Source: Petaurus breviceps papuanus (lineage: Eukaryota > Chordata > Mammalia > Diprotodontia > Petauridae). From it: 64,000 nt of DNA. Location: NCBI GenBank assembly GCA_028583685.1, contig JAMXIF010000032.1, forward strand, positions 730,301-794,300, read 5' to 3'. The translations under genes were made by a program, and so were the position numbers. Below, in pieces: positions 1-11,214 of the stretch. The notes below the pieces were generated by a model. The model had not been told where the DNA came from. It saw only the letters and a program-made list of their open reading frames with translations, and ran no database searches. How positions within the stretch are numbered: the first letter of the stretch is position 1; the number at the start of each line of letters is the position of its first letter.

Positions 1-839
1 CTGTGCCTCTGTCTGTCTCTCTTATAACAGAAAATATAGTCTATAATCACAGAGCAATAAAAAGTTAACTGACCTTTGTATATTGAACTCAGGATCTTAG
101 TGTCAAAAAAAAGAAAGGTACTAATAAAATAGTTACCCCTTTAACTTGAGGTACAATCTCCCACACATGCATATACCATCAATGGGAAGACAGATGAGCA
201 AATTGGCTATAATTCAAATGATGAGTAGAGTATATTACATTTATTTAAAAGCTTGTAATGGTAACAGTAATTTGAAGATCGTCCCTGTCCCTTAATAGGC
301 CTAAGGGAATTTAAAGGTCTTTTCTGCTTTGAAGATCTTCTCTGCCCTTTAATAAGCTGAATGTAGTCACATGGAATCTGTGGTGGGAGGACCTTGCTGA
401 ATGGGTGAAACAGAGCCTAGAGGAAGCTGGGAGTCAGAGCAGTTATGATGGAGGGAGGGGAGGATGGAGACAAGCAGACTTGTGAGTGTTTGCTGGTGGG
501 AAGGTGTGGCTCTCTGCTGTGTTATGGTGTATTAACTTCAAAGTTGCTTTGATGGATTTGATGGATTGCTTTGATGTTTTCTGGTGTTGGGATTTGGTTT
601 TCTGGCATCTGAATAGATGTTTTGTTTCCGTCTTCTTTATGGAGAGTCTGTTATATTTTGTGATTCAAGACTGTGTCAGCATATTCATAGTCTCCATAGG
701 TGTTGTGAACATTGTGTTGGTGCTACAAAGCTGCTATCTCCTTCCTAGGTAGCCTTCACTGGAACTGTAGGCCAAGAGGATAGCCCTAATTCCATAATCC
801 TGAATGATAAACTTCCTTTTGTAGTGGTGGCAGTTTAAT
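1..839. other. Unique sequence, no feature recognised
   Basis: I see no repeat family, RNA gene or convincing exon. An open frame at 486-752 encodes a Phe/Val/Cys-rich peptide without a domain and looks like chance. Confidence 0.5.
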
Positions 840-1090
840 AAAATAATAGTAAAATAATGATAATAGCTAGCATATATGTAATATTTTAAGGTTTGCAAAT
901 AATATCTCATTTTACCATCACAACAATGCTGGGAGGTAGGTGTTATTATTCCTATCTTACAGATGAAGAAAGTGAGGCAGAATTGTTAAGTAATTTGTCT
1001 AGGGATCACACAGGTAGTAAGCTTCTGAGACCAGATCTCAACTCAGGTCTTCCTGACTCCAAGTTAAATGCTCTCTGTCCTAAACCTTAT
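840..1090 (-). mobile_element. MIR-like SINE, variant 2
   Basis: Reads in antisense: an AATAATAG-rich start, ttttaaggtttgcaaa, tatctcattt, acagatgaagaaagtgagg, and then gtcttcctgactcc near the tRNA-like head. It appears nearly full length and well diverged. Confidence 0.75.
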
Positions 1091-2439
1091 AACTGAAGGA
1101 TTCTCCAGAAAGTGAAGGTAACACTTAGAGCCTAACTGGCCACAAGCAGCAATTTGATGATTTCTTATGCATATTCTTCACCTCCCTCAAGTTTTAAAGA
1201 TTATATGACAAAATTCTGGATCATAAAAAAATTTTTTATATGTATACATATATGCATGCATACATATGTATGTATATATGTGTGCCTGTGTGTGTATATA
1301 TATATATATATCACATTAATTTAGGGAGATTGTACAGAATGAGGTAAATTTAACAAAGGAAAAAAAATATGTGTATTTTGACCACTACGATAATATGAAG
1401 GAAAATTTTGCTAAAAAAGGATCATACAATGATCAGTATGAGTGTCAGAAGAAGGTGAACATTCCACCCACTTTCCAGTAGAGAAGTGGTGGGCTGCAGG
1501 TACAGAATATGGCATACAGAGTGAGACTCAGTCAAGGTATTTGTTTTACTTAGCTGATCCTATATTACCAGAGAGGGGTGTACTGAGAAATGCAGCAATA
1601 TAAGAAAAACTTCAATAAAACAGAAAATAAAAGAAATTTCAGGAGGTTTAAATTCTGATCCTTTGAAACACAGTTTCTTTGGGAAACTGAGTGGAAACAT
1701 AGGTTGCCTGAATTTGAAATCAAGGTGACCTCTACCTTCTGTTTTCATCCCCAACCCACTCATTTGCCTCTATCTCTCAGAGCAGTCTTGTCTTGTCCTT
1801 CTCCATAGTGTGAATCCTACCCCATGATTTCCCTGGTGCTCTCTTCATTTTCTGTCAGCTTACATGCCAAATGAGTCATAGTGGGGATATGATTTAAAAT
1901 GTAGTTTGGGTGGGAGTTAGTCATTAAAAATGCATTTTCTTTGGGAGTTTGCTTTTAAAAACTCTGGGCTAGGAGATTTCTACAGGAAAACTCAGCTTTA
2001 AATAATTAAATTTTGCATTGTTTTAATTTTCTCCAGAGTGCCTCTTGAGAGGAAAATAAAGTTGTAAATTCAGTATTTATATCTTTCCTAAAGCATTGGT
2101 TGCCAAGTGAAATGGATTTAGCTATTTTCTCCCCTAGGTGGTTTACTTGGTCCAAGAGATTTTTTTTTAATTTGTTAAAAAAATACCTTACTTAAAAAAA
2201 CCCCAGATATATCGATGTCTTATGTTTTGTAATCAGAGTCATTTCTGGATTTATTCTATCCCCTAACTGGACCTGAACCATCCCCTTTAACAATCATAGC
2301 TGAGCAAAATCAAGGGATACCATCACTGCTTCTGACAACGTATGCAACATTCTGCCCCTACGGTACTCTGCCTCTCTACTGTTTTACCTCTTCTCTGGGA
2401 GCAAGATTGATGATCGCAATTACTCATACTTTTACTTCT
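1091..2439. other. Mostly unique sequence
   Basis: Apart from a TA/TATG microsatellite I recognise no repeat. About 1960-2165 is repeat-free and AT-rich with ttaattttctcc and atttagctattttct, a weak candidate for conserved noncoding DNA. Confidence 0.4.
1238..1310. repeat. TA/TATG/TG microsatellite
   Basis: Alternating purine-pyrimidine tract of ATGT, GCATGC and TG units that ends in a pure (TA)n run. Confidence 0.85.
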
Positions 2440-2690
2440 TTTTAGTATTATTTATTTCATCAGTGTTATTGTAGTCATTGTTTATATTGTTCTCCTGGTT
2501 GTCCTTTCTTCCCTTTGTATCAGTCCATAGACATCTTCTTATGTTGCTTGAAATTCTTCCCATCCATCTTTGCTTACTGCACCATACTATGGCAAAACAT
2601 AGTTTGTTTAGCTATCTCCAAATCAATGGGCATTCACTTCAAAACACTTATTTTCCAGGATAATAGCAAGAAACCATTAAAGCAAGTTGA
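2440..2690 (-). mobile_element. L1-type LINE 3' end fragment
   Basis: In antisense it carries the marsupial L1 3' landmarks: ttgttctcctggtt, then a degenerate gtatcagtccatag, and near the end aatgggcattcacttc, corresponding to the 'gggatgcccatcaattgggg' region. Diverged. Confidence 0.6.
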
Positions 2691-3645
2691 TCTAAGGAAT
2701 TTGTGGGTTCTCGTCCATGGTTGAAAACAGACTGGGCATTAAGAAATGTGATTCTGTGACTCCCCTCCACCCCCAACCCTCAGTCCTAGGGCAAAGTAAG
2801 CTCTCTTCTGCTCTGTGCTTCACTCCAGAGCACACACAATTCATTTTCAGGAGGGAGCAGGAGCTATGTGCTTCATGGACAAAATCAATTATTTGTCTGA
2901 GTGCTTTAGGCACCTGTCTCTCCCGTACCAGGGAGTCCAGATATGTTGAATGTGAAAAATATCCACCAAAGTTAACTAGAAATTTCATTTTTGAAGACAC
3001 ATAAATTCCCAGGCAACACTAACTTCATCGTTGGGTTTTTTCTCTCCATCTCCCCAACTGCAGGGCCTCTTGACTGTAATTACTTCAACCCAGGCAGGAC
3101 TTGCTTTAAAAGGATGGAGTCTGAAGTTCCTGAGCTATTGTGTGGCATTACTGCAGACATGAGGAAAGGATTTTCTTTGTTGTAGGTATTTGGGGAGAAA
3201 TGGTCTCTGTAAAACAACAACAAAAGCTTCTCTTGTGTTTGACTTCCCAAATAAAATGTACCTGAATCACCTGACTAAGGGGTTGATGCAACATGGTGTC
3301 ATTTCTTGAATGAAGGACAACCTTGTTCCCATCAAAGGAAATATTCCCTCTCCCCTAGTCCCATCCCCATCCCCAAGAAAGCCTTCTTTATTATGACTTC
3401 TGTGAGCTGGGGTGTCAAATTGACTATAGGCCCTTCATGGTCCATATCCATCTCAGCTTTGTCCCCTGCTTTAGAATTTATTCTCTCTACCATACCCACA
3501 TAGACAGGGAAGAGAGATCTCCTCCTGTCTATACAATTTCCTCACCTCCATGGGATGCTGTATTTGCTAACTTCTTCCTATCATTAAAACCTGTTCTCAG
3601 AAAAGACTGGTATAAATCATTTATGCTGTAGTTGAATTTAAGCCA
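2691..3645. other. Unique sequence, no feature recognised
   Basis: No repeat hallmark. The overlapping short frames on both strands (2692-3004) are mutual shadows with no recognised domain. Confidence 0.45.
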
Positions 3646-3838
3646 TGGGATCATAGATTTTGAACGAAAAGATACTTGGAGGCCACCTAGTTGAAGTTCT
3701 TCACTTTACTGATGATGAAACAGACCAAAGAAAGTTAAATGGCTTGCCTGAGATCACACAGAGAGTGAATGTCAGAAGCAGGATTTGAATCTAGATCCTT
3801 TGACCCCAGAGGGCCTTTTTCCTCCTACTGTGGCACAT
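3646..3838 (-). mobile_element. MIR-like SINE, variant 1
   Basis: Antisense copy: gggatcatagattttgaa, actgatgatgaaacaga, gcttgcctgagatcacacag and caggatttgaatctagatcc appear in the expected order. Confidence 0.85.
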
Positions 3839-4104
3839 GGATCTTGCCATTTCTTTTTTCCATGTACATGGAAATTTGAATTCTTATCTCTGATTATAGG
3901 ATTAAAGGGTTTGTTTCCATTGGAAGACATTTAGGTATCATACAGCAGATAGAGGATCCTAGGGTTAGAGGACAGGGAGAAAGAAGGGAAGGGCAATATC
4001 CTTCCTGAAATCAGAACATATTAGCAGTTGACCTACTCAAAAGCAGCCTTACTCTCATTTTACCTATTTCATTTTCCATCTTCCTGCGGAGTCTGTTCCC
4101 CACG

Positions 4105-4121
4105 CCCCCCCCCCCCCCCCC
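4105..4121. repeat. Homopolymer run (C)17
   Basis: Seventeen consecutive C followed by GCCCCC. Runs of this length are prone to length polymorphism and miscalling. Confidence 0.95.
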
Positions 4122-4204
4122 GCCCCCTCATCACTCATAGGCCACTGTATATACTTGGCTAAATTGTGATTCTGAAGGGTTGAAGACTCTCTGTTGCTGG
4201 CCAT

Positions 4205-4487
4205 CAATCAGCCATTCAATCAGCAAGGATCTATTAAGGATCCACCTTGTACAAAGTGGCACTTATATTGCTCAAGCATTTGCAAATCATTTTTATTTGT
4301 TATCTCATGTGATTCCCACAAGAGCCCTACGAAGCAAAAGCTATTATTTTCCCATTTTATAGCCAAGGGAACTGATACTGAGGAAGATTAGGTGACTTGT
4401 CCATGGACACATGGTAAGTGTCAGATTCAGGATTTGAACTAAGATCTTCCTGACTCTAAGTCAAACACTCTTTGATCTAGGGATTAA
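4205..4487 (-). mobile_element. MIR-like SINE, variant 2, with L2-like tail
   Basis: Begins with an L2-tail-like tcaatcagccattcaatcag, then gcatttgcaaatca, tatctcatgtgattc, ccattttatagcc, gacttgtccatggacac and atcttcctgactc. Nearly complete antisense copy. Confidence 0.8.
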
Positions 4488-4830
4488 AAGCCAAAAAATA
4501 TAACAGTATCCGTCCCCCAAAGAATTTATATTCTGTTGAATTGAATGATGCTCCTTGGCCATTTTATTCTGTGACTTTGTAGAAAACGCCGGATTTTGCC
4601 TCTAAAGGATAATTTCCTTAGAAGCCATGATAAATGGTACCTTTTCTTCTAGAGCACTAGCTGCAGATACAAGACTCTTTGAAAATGGGCAGATTGGGAG
4701 GGGGAAAACAATTTAAGAATTTCCTAAATATCTTACAGACTTCCAAATGCCATGATTTGAGTGTACTTTTGTAAAGACTGCCCAAAGATTGTGCTCCCCA
4801 CTCCTCTGGGTATATGTCTGTGAAGGCTGT
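4488..4830. other. Unique sequence, no feature recognised
   Basis: Nothing recognisable between the SINE and the polypurine tract. Confidence 0.4.
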
Positions 4831-5155
4831 GGAAGAAGAGAGAAATGAGGGAAAGCGAGAGAAGAACAGATAGAGAAAACAAGAAAGAGAAAAGAGAGGA
4901 GAGGAGAATTAAGAGAGGACAGAGAAAGGAAAGGAGAAGGGAAAAAAAAGAGAGAGAGGAGAGGGCAATCGAGAAATAAAACAGAGAGAAGGAAAGAGGA
5001 GAGGAGATAGGAAAAATAGAAGGTAGAAAGAAAGAAGAGGAGGGCATTTGAGAGAGAGGAGAGGATAGGGACTGGCAACGAGAGGAGGGAAGAGAAGAGG
5101 GAAGGAGAAGAGTGAGGAAGAAAAAAGAAGAGAAAAGAAGAAAGTTCTGTTCAAG
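4831..5155. repeat. Long polypurine (GA-rich) tract
   Basis: About 325 bases of almost only A and G on the plus strand, built from irregular GAGAGG, GAAAG and GGAGA units with scattered C or T. It is not a simple dinucleotide array. Overlapping Ser/Leu/Phe-rich frames on the minus strand are by-products of the composition. Confidence 0.9.
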
Positions 5156-5900
5156 AAAAGACTTCATTGCACTAGCAGAATAATGAGAGTTTAAAACACA
5201 TCCACATTGTTCTGTCTTTTATCTTTCACTTCCTTTCACCTCTCAAAGTAACACTGGGCTAGTCTGTAGTAAAACAAATCGCCGCTCTCTGCCTGTGTGT
5301 GCTGATTACAACATTAATCCATCTCCCATCCATCTCCTGTGTGAGGACTTCTTCTGTTATACAGCAGTCCTCATTAGAGAGCTGTCTCAGGTGCTTTTTT
5401 CTTCTTCTCCTAAAGAGCAGCATTGTCTCCTTAATTCAGGAGTTTAAACTAATCTGACACCTGGATGTAATACTGTACATCGGGCAGATTTAATAAGCCA
5501 CTTCTATCCTGCACATCGATGTCCACCTTTTCCTTGGCCTTTCTTTATCTGTACCTCCCCCGCTCCCAGGACTGGCAGGAGAAAATCAGCATTCAGATGA
5601 GAGACATGCTCTCTTCCACCTGTATCTCTGCCCCATCTCCACTCAGTCCTGTCTCTCTCTCGGAGGTACCAGTGAATAAATGCTGAAACAAACAGTCGCT
5701 GCTGGGGCTGCTGGCTGAGATAACATAACTCATAATGCCGCCCTAATTACTTACATTATAAAGCTGGCAGGTCTAGCACATTTGCTCTCTCAAGGCAGCT
5801 TTCCAATTAATCTTTTCCTTTTTTATTAAGGATCGTGTCTCGCAGTTGTCGTGGGGGGTGGGCGGTGGGGGTGTGCGCCAGTTTTAAAGAGGAGGGCAGA
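5156..5900. promoter_or_regulatory. Candidate conserved noncoding element
   Basis: About 700 bases free of any repeat I recognise, with non-AT-biased complexity, an E-box CAGGTG at 5388-5393, and homeodomain-type cores in attaatcc, ccctaattacttac and ccaattaatc. It has no coding character. The call of conservation is inference, because no alignment could be made. Confidence 0.4.
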
Positions 5901-6223
5901 AGACTTTGGGGTTAACAATACTGACATTATCTCAGACATGTTCTTTTCTCGTTTTGGAACATCTGAAACAATATGGAGCGCATTACTGTCAGCCCGTTCT
6001 AGGGGGAGAAGATGTATTTACTGTGCATATTGGCTGTGGCTGCAGTGGTCAGCCAGGTTATGGCAGGAAGCTGGGACTGCAAGTCCATATGCTTCATATT
6101 CTTGGCAGGGTGGCAGTAGGAAGGATGAGAGGTTCGGTTTAGCTTGATTTCATGAGCAGTGTGGGCATTAGCTGAGAACTGCTATGTTTCTGAGGGTCAA
6201 GTCCACTTCCTAAATTTTCTTCT

Positions 6224-6240
6224 GGCCCACCAGGTGGGCC
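6224..6240. other. 17-bp near-perfect palindrome
   Basis: GGCCCACC-A-GGTGGGCC: two perfect 8-bp arms about one central base. It contains CACC/GGTG half sites as seen in zinc-finger E-box motifs. It may be chance. Confidence 0.8.
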
Positions 6241-6659
6241 TGGCCCAGATATTTGTATCTCAAGGTCCAAGTGAAGCCAGACGAGTGGACATCTGGTGGC
6301 TTAGAGACAAGCAAGGGAATTAGTTTGTTACAGGTGAAGGAGTGATGCCAAAAGGTGCAATTACCAGATTTTCCAGAGGAAGATCCCAGTCCTCACTGTG
6401 GTTTCAGCTTTTGCCCAGTCACTCCTTGGTGAATATTTGCTCACTGACTGAATGAAACTCAAGAAAGTGAATAAATGAATCCCAGGGCCACGTAGAGGAC
6501 GAGGGCTTTCTAAAACTGTTCTTGCTCATGGAATGGAAGAGATTTGTGCTCACTGTCCTTATTTCATTTTAACTTCATCTGAGGGGTAATCACTTTGTGC
6601 CAAGCTGGGCAAATTGAGCTCTGTTTCACATAAATGCTTCTTCTGTACACTCAGGCAAT

Positions 6660-6712
6660 CTGTGTGTGCACGTGTGTACACGTATGTACACACATGCATG
6701 TTTGCATGAATA
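6660..6712. repeat. Alternating purine-pyrimidine tract
   Basis: TGTGTGTGCACGTG, TACACG and ACACATGCATG units; the sequence type favours Z-DNA. It is too irregular to be a simple microsatellite. Confidence 0.7.
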
Positions 6713-7249
6713 CCAACTGAAGGTGAGGGCTTAGTGTTTTATAAAGTATATCATTTAAGTTATGAAAGTGAAAACTAGGTGATGCAACAATTTAAGATCT
6801 GTCCATTCTCCCCAAGATATCTTCTCGGAGGTTATATGAAATGTGAGAGACTATAAATTCAGCATGTTAAGAGTAGCAATGGTGATGTAAGCAATGCTTT
6901 ATTAGTGAAGCAGATTCTTCTTCATCTTCTCAAAAGGCAAAGGTGTCCAGTGTCCCTGGAACAATAATCATGTATCTGAGCTTCTTGCTTGGGAGAAACT
7001 GACTTAAAAATATCACCAATGACTGTAAGCACTAACAGATATAAAGAAAAGACTTTGCTGCCTACAAAATGAATTTGTTCATCTAGCTTCTGTTTCTGGC
7101 TGATTGCAGGCTACATTATAAGCCTGTACATTGACCCTCAGCCAGTCAGTCTGGGAACCAGTTTTCTTCTTGTCCTCTGTAGATCTATTCCCCTTTGGAC
7201 CATCATTGAATAGTTCTGGCATAGACCATTCCTGGACCAGTGTTTGTTC

Positions 7250-7385
7250 TGTGGATCATAGTTCCAGACCTAGAAGGGACCTTAGAAGTCATCTAATCCA
7301 GTTGAAAAAACTGAGACAGAAGAAGGTTAAACGATTTGTCCAAGGTCACATAGGTAGCAAAGTATTAGAGGCAGGTTTTGTCTTT
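7250..7385 (-). mobile_element. MIR-like SINE, variant 1, partial
   Basis: Antisense landmarks: ctagaagggaccttagaa, gtcatctaatccag, ttgtccaaggtcacatag and gaggcaggtttt. The tRNA-like head is missing. Confidence 0.8.
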
Positions 7386-7589
7386 ATATAGTAAAAAGAA
7401 TACAAATGTAGGCGATGAGTAGTATTCTCTCTGAGTCCAATTTTTATAGCATTGACCATTGAGCTCTGCTATCTTTAAAGAGGAAAAATGATAAGCTAAT
7501 GTTCACTGGATCAGAGATCTCAAGCTATAAGACCTTCATTTCAGGTAGGTGGAAATCCAGGATCCATTGACTCCATTTACTAGTTGGTC

Positions 7590-7676
7590 CCTCAGGTACT
7601 AAAGTGTTAGAGGCAGATTTTGAAGTTGGATCCTCTGACTCCAAAACAGGTATGTTTTCCACTTCACCTTGCTTCC
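7590..7676 (-). mobile_element. MIR-like SINE fragment
   Basis: Only the head portion is clear: gtgttagaggcagatttt, gaagttggatcctctgactcc and a ccacttcaccttgcttcc end. Possibly a displaced part of an older copy starting near 7515. Confidence 0.5.
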
Positions 7677-7849
7677 TCTTATAGTTCTAATATATTTTAG
7701 TGAGCTCTTCCCTGGCTATCTCACTTCTGAGGAGGCAAGGAAGACCAGAGAAATGAAATGCTTCCATGCCCCAGAAATTCCTTGGGGTAAGGGCAAGGGA
7801 AATGAATATTTCCTTTAGAGAAATATAAAAGGCAATCAGAGTTGCATTT

Positions 7850-8062
7850 AGTTTAAAAGAGCATTCACTGGATTTGAAGGCAGAGGGTCTAGATTTGAAA
7901 ACTGACTTGACAATTTATTACTTGTATGACCAAGGGTAAGTCTTGTAAGACCAAGACTTCATGTCTCTGGGACTCAGTGTCCTCATCTGAAGATGAGAGG
8001 GATAGGGTAGAAAACTTCCAAGTTCCCTCCCTTCCAGTTCTAATTGATATTCCTATGATGGT
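7850..8062 (+). mobile_element. MIR-like SINE, variant 1
   Basis: Head with agagcattcactggattt, then gaccaagggtaagtc, gactcagtgtcctcatctg, and the tail cttccagttctaattgata followed by tcctatgatgg. About 15-20% diverged by eye. Confidence 0.8.
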
Positions 8063-8866
8063 AATACAGCCAAAGCAGACAGAAAAGGAAAGCACTGCCT
8101 CTTGATTCCAAGTAAGCTTAAAAAAGAAACATAGACTTTTCCCTTTCTTCTAGCTTCTGCATGTCCTGCCATTCTGTGCAGCAAACCCTACCTCCCTCAC
8201 ATTTATCCAGTTTGCTTTATTCCTTGATACTGCATTAACAGACCACAAGATTATCACCATGAACATGAAAGCATCCCCTGTTTTTTAAACAACACCATAA
8301 ATCAGTTTTGCCTTATTTCAAAATCTAATTCAATTACAGACAAACTATACCTTCTGGACGATTAAACTGTAAATTGCAGGTGTCCACTGGGTTATTAGAT
8401 TACTAAATGTATTCCCTTCCATAACTCACCTCCCTGCCTACTGTATATTTCTCCAAGCTTGCTCAAGGATGGGGACATTCTGCCTGACATGCACCACACT
8501 GCATAATATTTATAGTTCATCTAAAATAGAGAAGATCTTCTTCAAGGAGACACCAATGCATCATGCAAACTCTTAGGACTGATGATGCTTTTCGAAGTGA
8601 AAATTCCATCTGATTGATCTCTTGCTCTCCCCCGGGCTCAGGTATTTGAACAGAGAAATCATGAAGTGTGACTTTTGGGGGTTTTTTTTCATGGAAACTA
8701 TCTTCTACTTGTTTCCTTGTGACTATGATAGGCAAGCAAGGAACTTCATTCTCTTTGTGATGAGTTTCCAGGGGGAGACCAGCACTAAGAAGAGAGGAGA
8801 GCAGCTAATTCTGTGTGAGAATACACATTTGTTTGTAGAAAACATTCACATTTGCAATTGTGCTAC
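8063..8866. other. Unique sequence, part possibly conserved
   Basis: About 8225-8425 is repeat-free and AT-rich with ctaattcaattacag, cgattaaactgtaaatt and gttattagattac, resembling homeodomain-rich noncoding elements. The remainder shows nothing. Frames at 8517-8735 and 8622-8873 have no recognisable domain. Confidence 0.35.
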
Positions 8867-8867
8867 A

Positions 8868-8952
8868 GGCTGATGTGGTCAAAAGAGCAATGGATTTGGG
8901 GGCCAGAAGACTCAAGTTCCAATTTGAGACGTACCATTTACCAACTACATAA
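8868..8952 (+). mobile_element. MIR-like SINE, variant 1, 5' head only
   Basis: gatgtggtcaaaagagca, ggatttgggggccagaag, actcaagttcc and accatttaccaacta, then an abrupt junction into the next SINE. Truncated at its 3' side. Confidence 0.7.
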
Positions 8953-9150
8953 GGTCATATAGTTGGAGAGAGTATCAGACTTGAAGCCAGAAAGACTTCA
9001 GTTTGAATGCTATTTCAGGCACTTGCTAACTGTGTGACCCTGCCAAAGTCACTTACCCTCTCCTTACCTCAGTTTCCTCATCTGTAAAATGAGGGCTTTG
9101 GATTAGAGGGCCGCTAATGTCCCTTCTCAATCTAAAGCCATAATCCTAAG
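8953..9150 (+). mobile_element. MIR-like SINE, variant 1
   Basis: Near full-length: agtatcagacttgaagcc, gctaactgtgtgaccctg, cctcagtttcctcatctg, taaaatgagggctttgg and a tail with ccataatcctaag. Adjoins the previous head in tandem orientation. Confidence 0.85.
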
Positions 9151-9234
9151 AGAACCCACTTAATTCCACAGATTTGGGGTTTTTTTCATATATAAAATGA
9201 ATGGCTTGTTTGCGAACAAAGTGGTATTTTTAAT

Positions 9235-9417
9235 AGAACAGAGTAATTGGAGTCAGGGAAATCTTAGCCCAAATTCTACGCCAGACACTTACTAGCCTCT
9301 GGCCCTTGGCAAGTTTCTTGACATCTCTGGGTCTCAGTTTTTCTATCTGTAAAGTGAGGAGGGGTTGGATTTGATGACCTTTAAGTTTCCTTAAAGCTCT
9401 AAATCTATGACCCGATG
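9235..9417 (+). mobile_element. MIR-like SINE, variant 1
   Basis: aattggagtcagggaaat, cagacacttactagcctc, gtctcagtttttctatctg, tttgatgacctttaagtt and aaatctatgacccgatg give a full set of landmarks. Confidence 0.85.
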
Positions 9418-9527
9418 ACTTCATAAGCACTAGAGTGCCATTCTGTGATACTGATACCATCATCATCTTTCACTGTCCAGAGATCAGAAGCAGATTTCAT
9501 CAGCTATTACATTAAGAGGGAAAAGAT

Positions 9528-9762
9528 TGCTGAACTCAGGTCAGAAGACAGTCAGGTTTGAATCTGACCCTTTCTAGCTGTGACCAGGTTATTTAACCTC
9601 TCTGAGTCTCTTTATTCTCATCTGTAAAGTAAAAAAGAGAAAAAAAAAAGAATACTCTAGTATCTACATCCAAGGCTCATTTTACAGATCAAATGAGATG
9701 CTATATGTAGAGGGTCTTGCAAACCTGAAGGTGCTGTATAAATGTCAGCTATTATAATATTC
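9528..9762 (+). mobile_element. MIR-like SINE, variant 2
   Basis: caggtttgaatctgac, tagctgtgaccaggttat, attctcatctgtaaag, an internal A-rich expansion, then caaatgagatgctatat, cttgcaaacctgaagg and gtcagctattat. Confidence 0.75.
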
Positions 9763-9879
9763 CTCCTGTGGACCTAGCACATGTCTCAGGAATCTTTATT
9801 GAATAAAAGGAGCTATGTTAGCACAAAGAACTCTCTGACTGCTTGTAGCTCTCACCCCCCTCTACATTTCAGGCCACTT

Positions 9880-10970
9880 AGCAATGCCTAGAGATGCTTT
9901 TTCTCTCTTAGAAGGGTCAGAGAGCTCAGCAGGCAGAGGCCGACATCAGCGTTTTCTGTGACCTGTTTGTGGCTAACCAAAAAGTACCAATTTATGATGA
10001 TAATGAAAAACATTGCACAGTTGCTTAATGAATCTGTCGCCCTCAAGGGTTTCTCAGCTACAGAAATTATAGTTATCACAGGATGTGCTCTTTCACCTGC
10101 CTTTTCCATCTCCTTTCTTCTGGCTTTCTTAAGGAAGGGATCCTGACATTGATTTGGGGGGTCTCCAGCTTCTTCTACTTTCCTCATTGCTAATATGCCA
10201 GATTGTCATTTCTCCTTGCCATGGATTGATTGACAGCCCTGCTACACGGCCCTAGTGCTAATGCCTCATCTTTCAGTCCTAACATTCATCATGCACATCC
10301 CCAACAGCTCAAAATAAACGAACTGCAGCCACAAAACCCAAAATGAGCATGGTCCCCTTTGAAAGTCTGGTCTGAATGTCTGGCCGGTGCAGGAGCGTGA
10401 ATTTAATCTGAATTCATTTGTCTGCCTTTTCTGCTTTGTCTGAGGACTCACTGGGTTTGAGCACTGTAGTTCCTGCAGAGAAATTGCACTAAGAAACTGG
10501 GGGAATAAAAGAGAGAAACAGAGGGGCCTGCATATGGTGTGGGCCTTGTTCCTGACATCTCAGGTCAGGGCATTGAGCGGGGTTGTAAATCTGCTACCGA
10601 GAACTCATTGTTGCTGCATCTTGGGTTTTGGGCTTTTATATAATTGTACTGTGGATAATATTGCAAAGTCCTATAAAATTAAAATCAAGTTTGAAATAGG
10701 GTTTGTTAATTACAGTATTTAACTGTTGTCGTTATTGTTTCCTAGGAGATTAATGAGGTGAATTATTGTAACATAATTAGACTACAGTATATCTAATCTC
10801 TTATATACCCTTGTGGTTTACTGTTGTTCAAGTATCATTTGAAGGTTAATTTCACTTAGCTGGTATATATTTGGCAATGCGCTTTATATTGAAATATGTT
10901 TTTAATTATATTTGACAATCATTAGGCAGTGGCTCTGCCAGCCTGATCACTTTAAATTCTAATAGTTTAA
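9880..10970. promoter_or_regulatory. Cluster of candidate conserved noncoding elements
   Basis: Over 1 kb with no recognisable repeat, the longest such run in a repeat-dense window. It contains a PBX-PREP/MEIS type decamer at 10227-10236 and many homeodomain cores (gttaattacag, agattaatgagg, cataattagac, tttttaattata), plus tgtggttta. No coding character. Interpretation as enhancer DNA is inference. Confidence 0.45.
10227..10236 (+). promoter_or_regulatory. PBX-PREP/MEIS composite motif TGATTGACAG
   Basis: Exact match to the TGATTGACAG decamer known as the PBX-PREP/MEIS heterodimer consensus. The motif is seen directly; function is inferred from its repeat-free context. Confidence 0.5.
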
Positions 10971-11039
10971 GTAATGGCATAACTAGTCATGGACCTGGCA
11001 GGCAAACCCAGCTGTATAGACAGCATTTTCTTTGACATT

Positions 11040-11172
11040 CAAATGGAAACTTATGTGAACTTAGGCAAGTCATAATGGCTTTGAGCCTCAGTTTCCTCAT
11101 CTGTAAAAGGAGAGAGATGGACTAGATGACCCCTAAGTCGCCTTCTAGTTCTAAATCTATGATCCTGAAATC
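11040..11172 (+). mobile_element. MIR-like SINE, variant 1, 5' truncated
   Basis: aacttaggcaagtcataa, gagcctcagtttcctcatct, ggactagatgacccctaag and ctaaatctatgatcctg. The tRNA-like head is absent. Confidence 0.85.
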
Positions 11173-11214
11173 TTACCTTCATTTACTCTATGTATCAACC
11201 GAACCGGCCTACTT

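Larger units (their letters stand above)
5901..7245. other. Unique sequence with short palindrome and TG/AC tract
   Basis: No transposon recognised. Two short frames at 5851-6147 overlap each other without a recognisable domain. The palindrome and the alternating tract are listed separately. Confidence 0.4.

Noticed and set aside
4733-5167. Long Ser/Leu/Phe-rich frames on the minus strand
   Set aside because: They are translations of a polypurine tract; no start context, domain or codon structure.
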